Shown here in pieces: positions 44,528-45,471 of a stretch of 45,471 nt of DNA; positions within the stretch are counted from its first letter, which is position 1; each line of letters opens with the position of its first letter. The notes under the pieces were generated by a model that saw nothing but the letters and a program-made list of their open reading frames with translations, was not told the origin of the DNA and searched no databases. The position numbers were made by a program, and so were the translations under genes. Source of the stretch: Microcoleus asticus IPMA8. Its GTDB lineage: Bacteria; Cyanobacteriota; Cyanobacteriia; Cyanobacteriales; Microcoleaceae. Location of the stretch: NCBI RefSeq assembly GCF_013179805.1, contig NZ_SRRZ01000057.1:1-45471 (forward strand), written 5' to 3'.

Positions 44528-45471
44528 ATGAAAAAGCCCTCAGAAGCAATAAACATCGTAAATTTAGACCATTTGGGAATAGTAGCAGGAATAATAGATG
44601 AAATGGAATTGGTAGAAGAAGTCAACACAGAAGTGGGAATAAGAATCAAAGAAACTGTCAGCCCTGGACAAGTCATGAAAGCGATGATTTTGAACGGATT
44701 GGGGTTTTTGAGCGCTCCCATATATCTATTCGATACATTTTTTGTGGGAAAAGCAACAGAACATCTAATAGGAAAAGGAGTAACCCATGAAAAATTAAAC
44801 GATGACAGGATAGGCAGAGCATTAGACAAATATTATCAAGCTGGGACGACAAAATTATTCACAGCAATTGCCTTGAAAGCAGCGAAAAGATTTCAAGTAG
44901 AAATGAAGAGCGTTCACCTAGACAGCAGTTCAATATCAGTAGAAGGAGAATACAAAAGCCGTCAGAAAAAAAGCCAAATAATTGAAGCAGAATCCTCAGA
45001 GAGAGAAGATGAGATGAAAGCGATAAAAATCCTTCACGGATACTCAAGAGATAAAAGACCAGACTTGAAACAATTTATCATAGACACAATCGTAACTGGA
45101 GATGGAGACGTACCATTGTATCTAAAAATAGATGACGGAAACGCCGACGATAAAAGTGTATTTGTAGATAGACTGAAAGACTTTAAAACTCAGTGGACAT
45201 TTGACGGTATCTGTGTAGCAGACAGTGCCTTATACACAGCAGAGAATTTGTCAGCGATGGCAGGAATGAAATGGATAACCAGAGTGCCATTAAGTATCAA
45301 AGAAGCCCAAAATAAAATCTGGGATATAGAAGATAATGCCTGGGAGCCAAATCAAATAAAGGGGTATAAAATAGCAGCGATATCAAGTGAGTATGCCAAC
45401 ATCAAACAAAGATGGCTAGTGATAGAGAGTGAAATCAGAAAACAAGCAGCCATTAAAAAAATAGCCGAGCA
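44528..45471 (+). CDS. IS1634 family transposase (3' end beyond window)
   Basis: At least 314 residues from ATG 44528 (MKKPSEAINIVNLDHLGIVA); no stop before the window end. The N-terminal ~100 residues are the DUF4277 domain found in IS1634-type transposases (VAGIIDEMELVEEVNTEVGI). Next come HLDSSSISVEGEY with the first catalytic Asp, a long insert, and CVADSALYTAENL with the second Asp of a DDE nuclease; the Glu would lie past the edge. A/G-rich codon use differs from the neighbouring genes, fitting a mobile gene. The frame is uninterrupted here, so it could be active. Confidence 0.92.
   Translation, partial: MKKPSEAINIVNLDHLGIVAGIIDEMELVEEVNTEVGIRIKETVSPGQVMKAMILNGLGFLSAPIYLFDTFFVGKATEHLIGKGVTHEKLNDDRIGRALDKYYQAGTTKLFTAIALKAAKRFQVEMKSVHLDSSSISVEGEYKSRQKKSQIIEAESSEREDEMKAIKILHGYSRDKRPDLKQFIIDTIVTGDGDVPLYLKIDDGNADDKSVFVDRLKDFKTQWTFDGICVADSALYTAENLSAMAGMKWITRVPLSIKEAQNKIWDIEDNAWEPNQIKGYKIAAISSEYANIKQRWLVIESEIRKQAAIKKIAE

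Larger units (their letters stand above)
44440..45471 (+). mobile_element. IS1634-type insertion sequence, cut by window end
   Basis: The left part of an insertion sequence: a leader hairpin with T-run followed by a transposase gene that is still open at the window edge. The exact left terminal inverted repeat cannot be set because the right end is missing; the boundary given is approximate. Confidence 0.65.

Overview
The window reads as a chromosomal segment of a filamentous cyanobacterium, most likely an Oscillatoriales/Microcoleus-like organism. This is inferred from the sequence alone. The HIP1 octamer GCGATCGC recurs throughout. TAAAATC heptamer arrays and other short repeats fill the spacers. 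Several genes are of cyanobacterial type (photosystem II S4-domain protein, DUF760, TIGR02450 Trp-rich protein, HhoA/HtrA-type protease, tRNA-Tyr/tRNA-Thr pair). There is no rRNA operon and no CRISPR array.

Layout. 0.1-3.7 kb: a CHAT-domain (caspase-like) protease with an eroded TPR N-terminus, followed by an unrecognised coiled-coil protein with two C-terminal membrane segments. 3.9-9.0 kb (minus strand): an S4-domain RNA-binding protein, then a SNF2 helicase plus SWIM zinc-finger operon. 9.3-13.4 kb: a Uma2-type nuclease-fold protein, a glycine-rich membrane protein, serA and prmA. 13.5-15.9 kb: three pentapeptide-repeat genes with a decayed fragment of the neighbouring giant gene between them. 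15.9-21.6 kb: a giant gene encoding a beta-propeller, an alpha/beta-hydrolase and a DNA/RNA non-specific endonuclease, frameshifted near its start at a C9/A7 homopolymer pair. 21.8-25.8 kb: a nonsense-interrupted membrane protein gene, thioredoxin, fabG, and a minus-strand run of ferredoxin-adenylate cyclase, Nudix hydrolase and small alarmone-hydrolase-like HD protein.

26.3-30.7 kb is a lipid block: a cyclopropane-fatty-acid-synthase-like methyltransferase, a PLAT-less lipoxygenase whose C-terminal iron-ligand residue is Met instead of Ile, and a convergent membrane fatty acid desaturase. 31.2-36.1 kb: a divergent ProA-like gene with a zinc-ribbon membrane protein, tRNA-Gly, a 46-residue single-span membrane protein, an ABC exporter, tRNA-Tyr and tRNA-Thr. 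36.1-42.4 kb: a LysM/M23 peptidase, an HtrA protease, DUF760, scpB, an ABC-2 type ATPase, a secreted unknown and a Trp-rich protein. 43.2-45.5 kb: a gene-poor, possibly decayed stretch ending in an IS1634-type transposase cut by the window edge.

How the genes work together. Most are housekeeping singletons in short operons. Four groupings look functional: SNF2 with SWIM; cyclase, Nudix and HD (nucleotide signalling); methyltransferase, lipoxygenase and desaturase (fatty acid modification or oxylipins); and CHAT protease with the two-span membrane protein (a possible protease-effector pair). The giant hydrolase/nuclease gene, its decayed partial copy and the pentapeptide-repeat duplications mark 13.5-21.6 kb as the most dynamic part.
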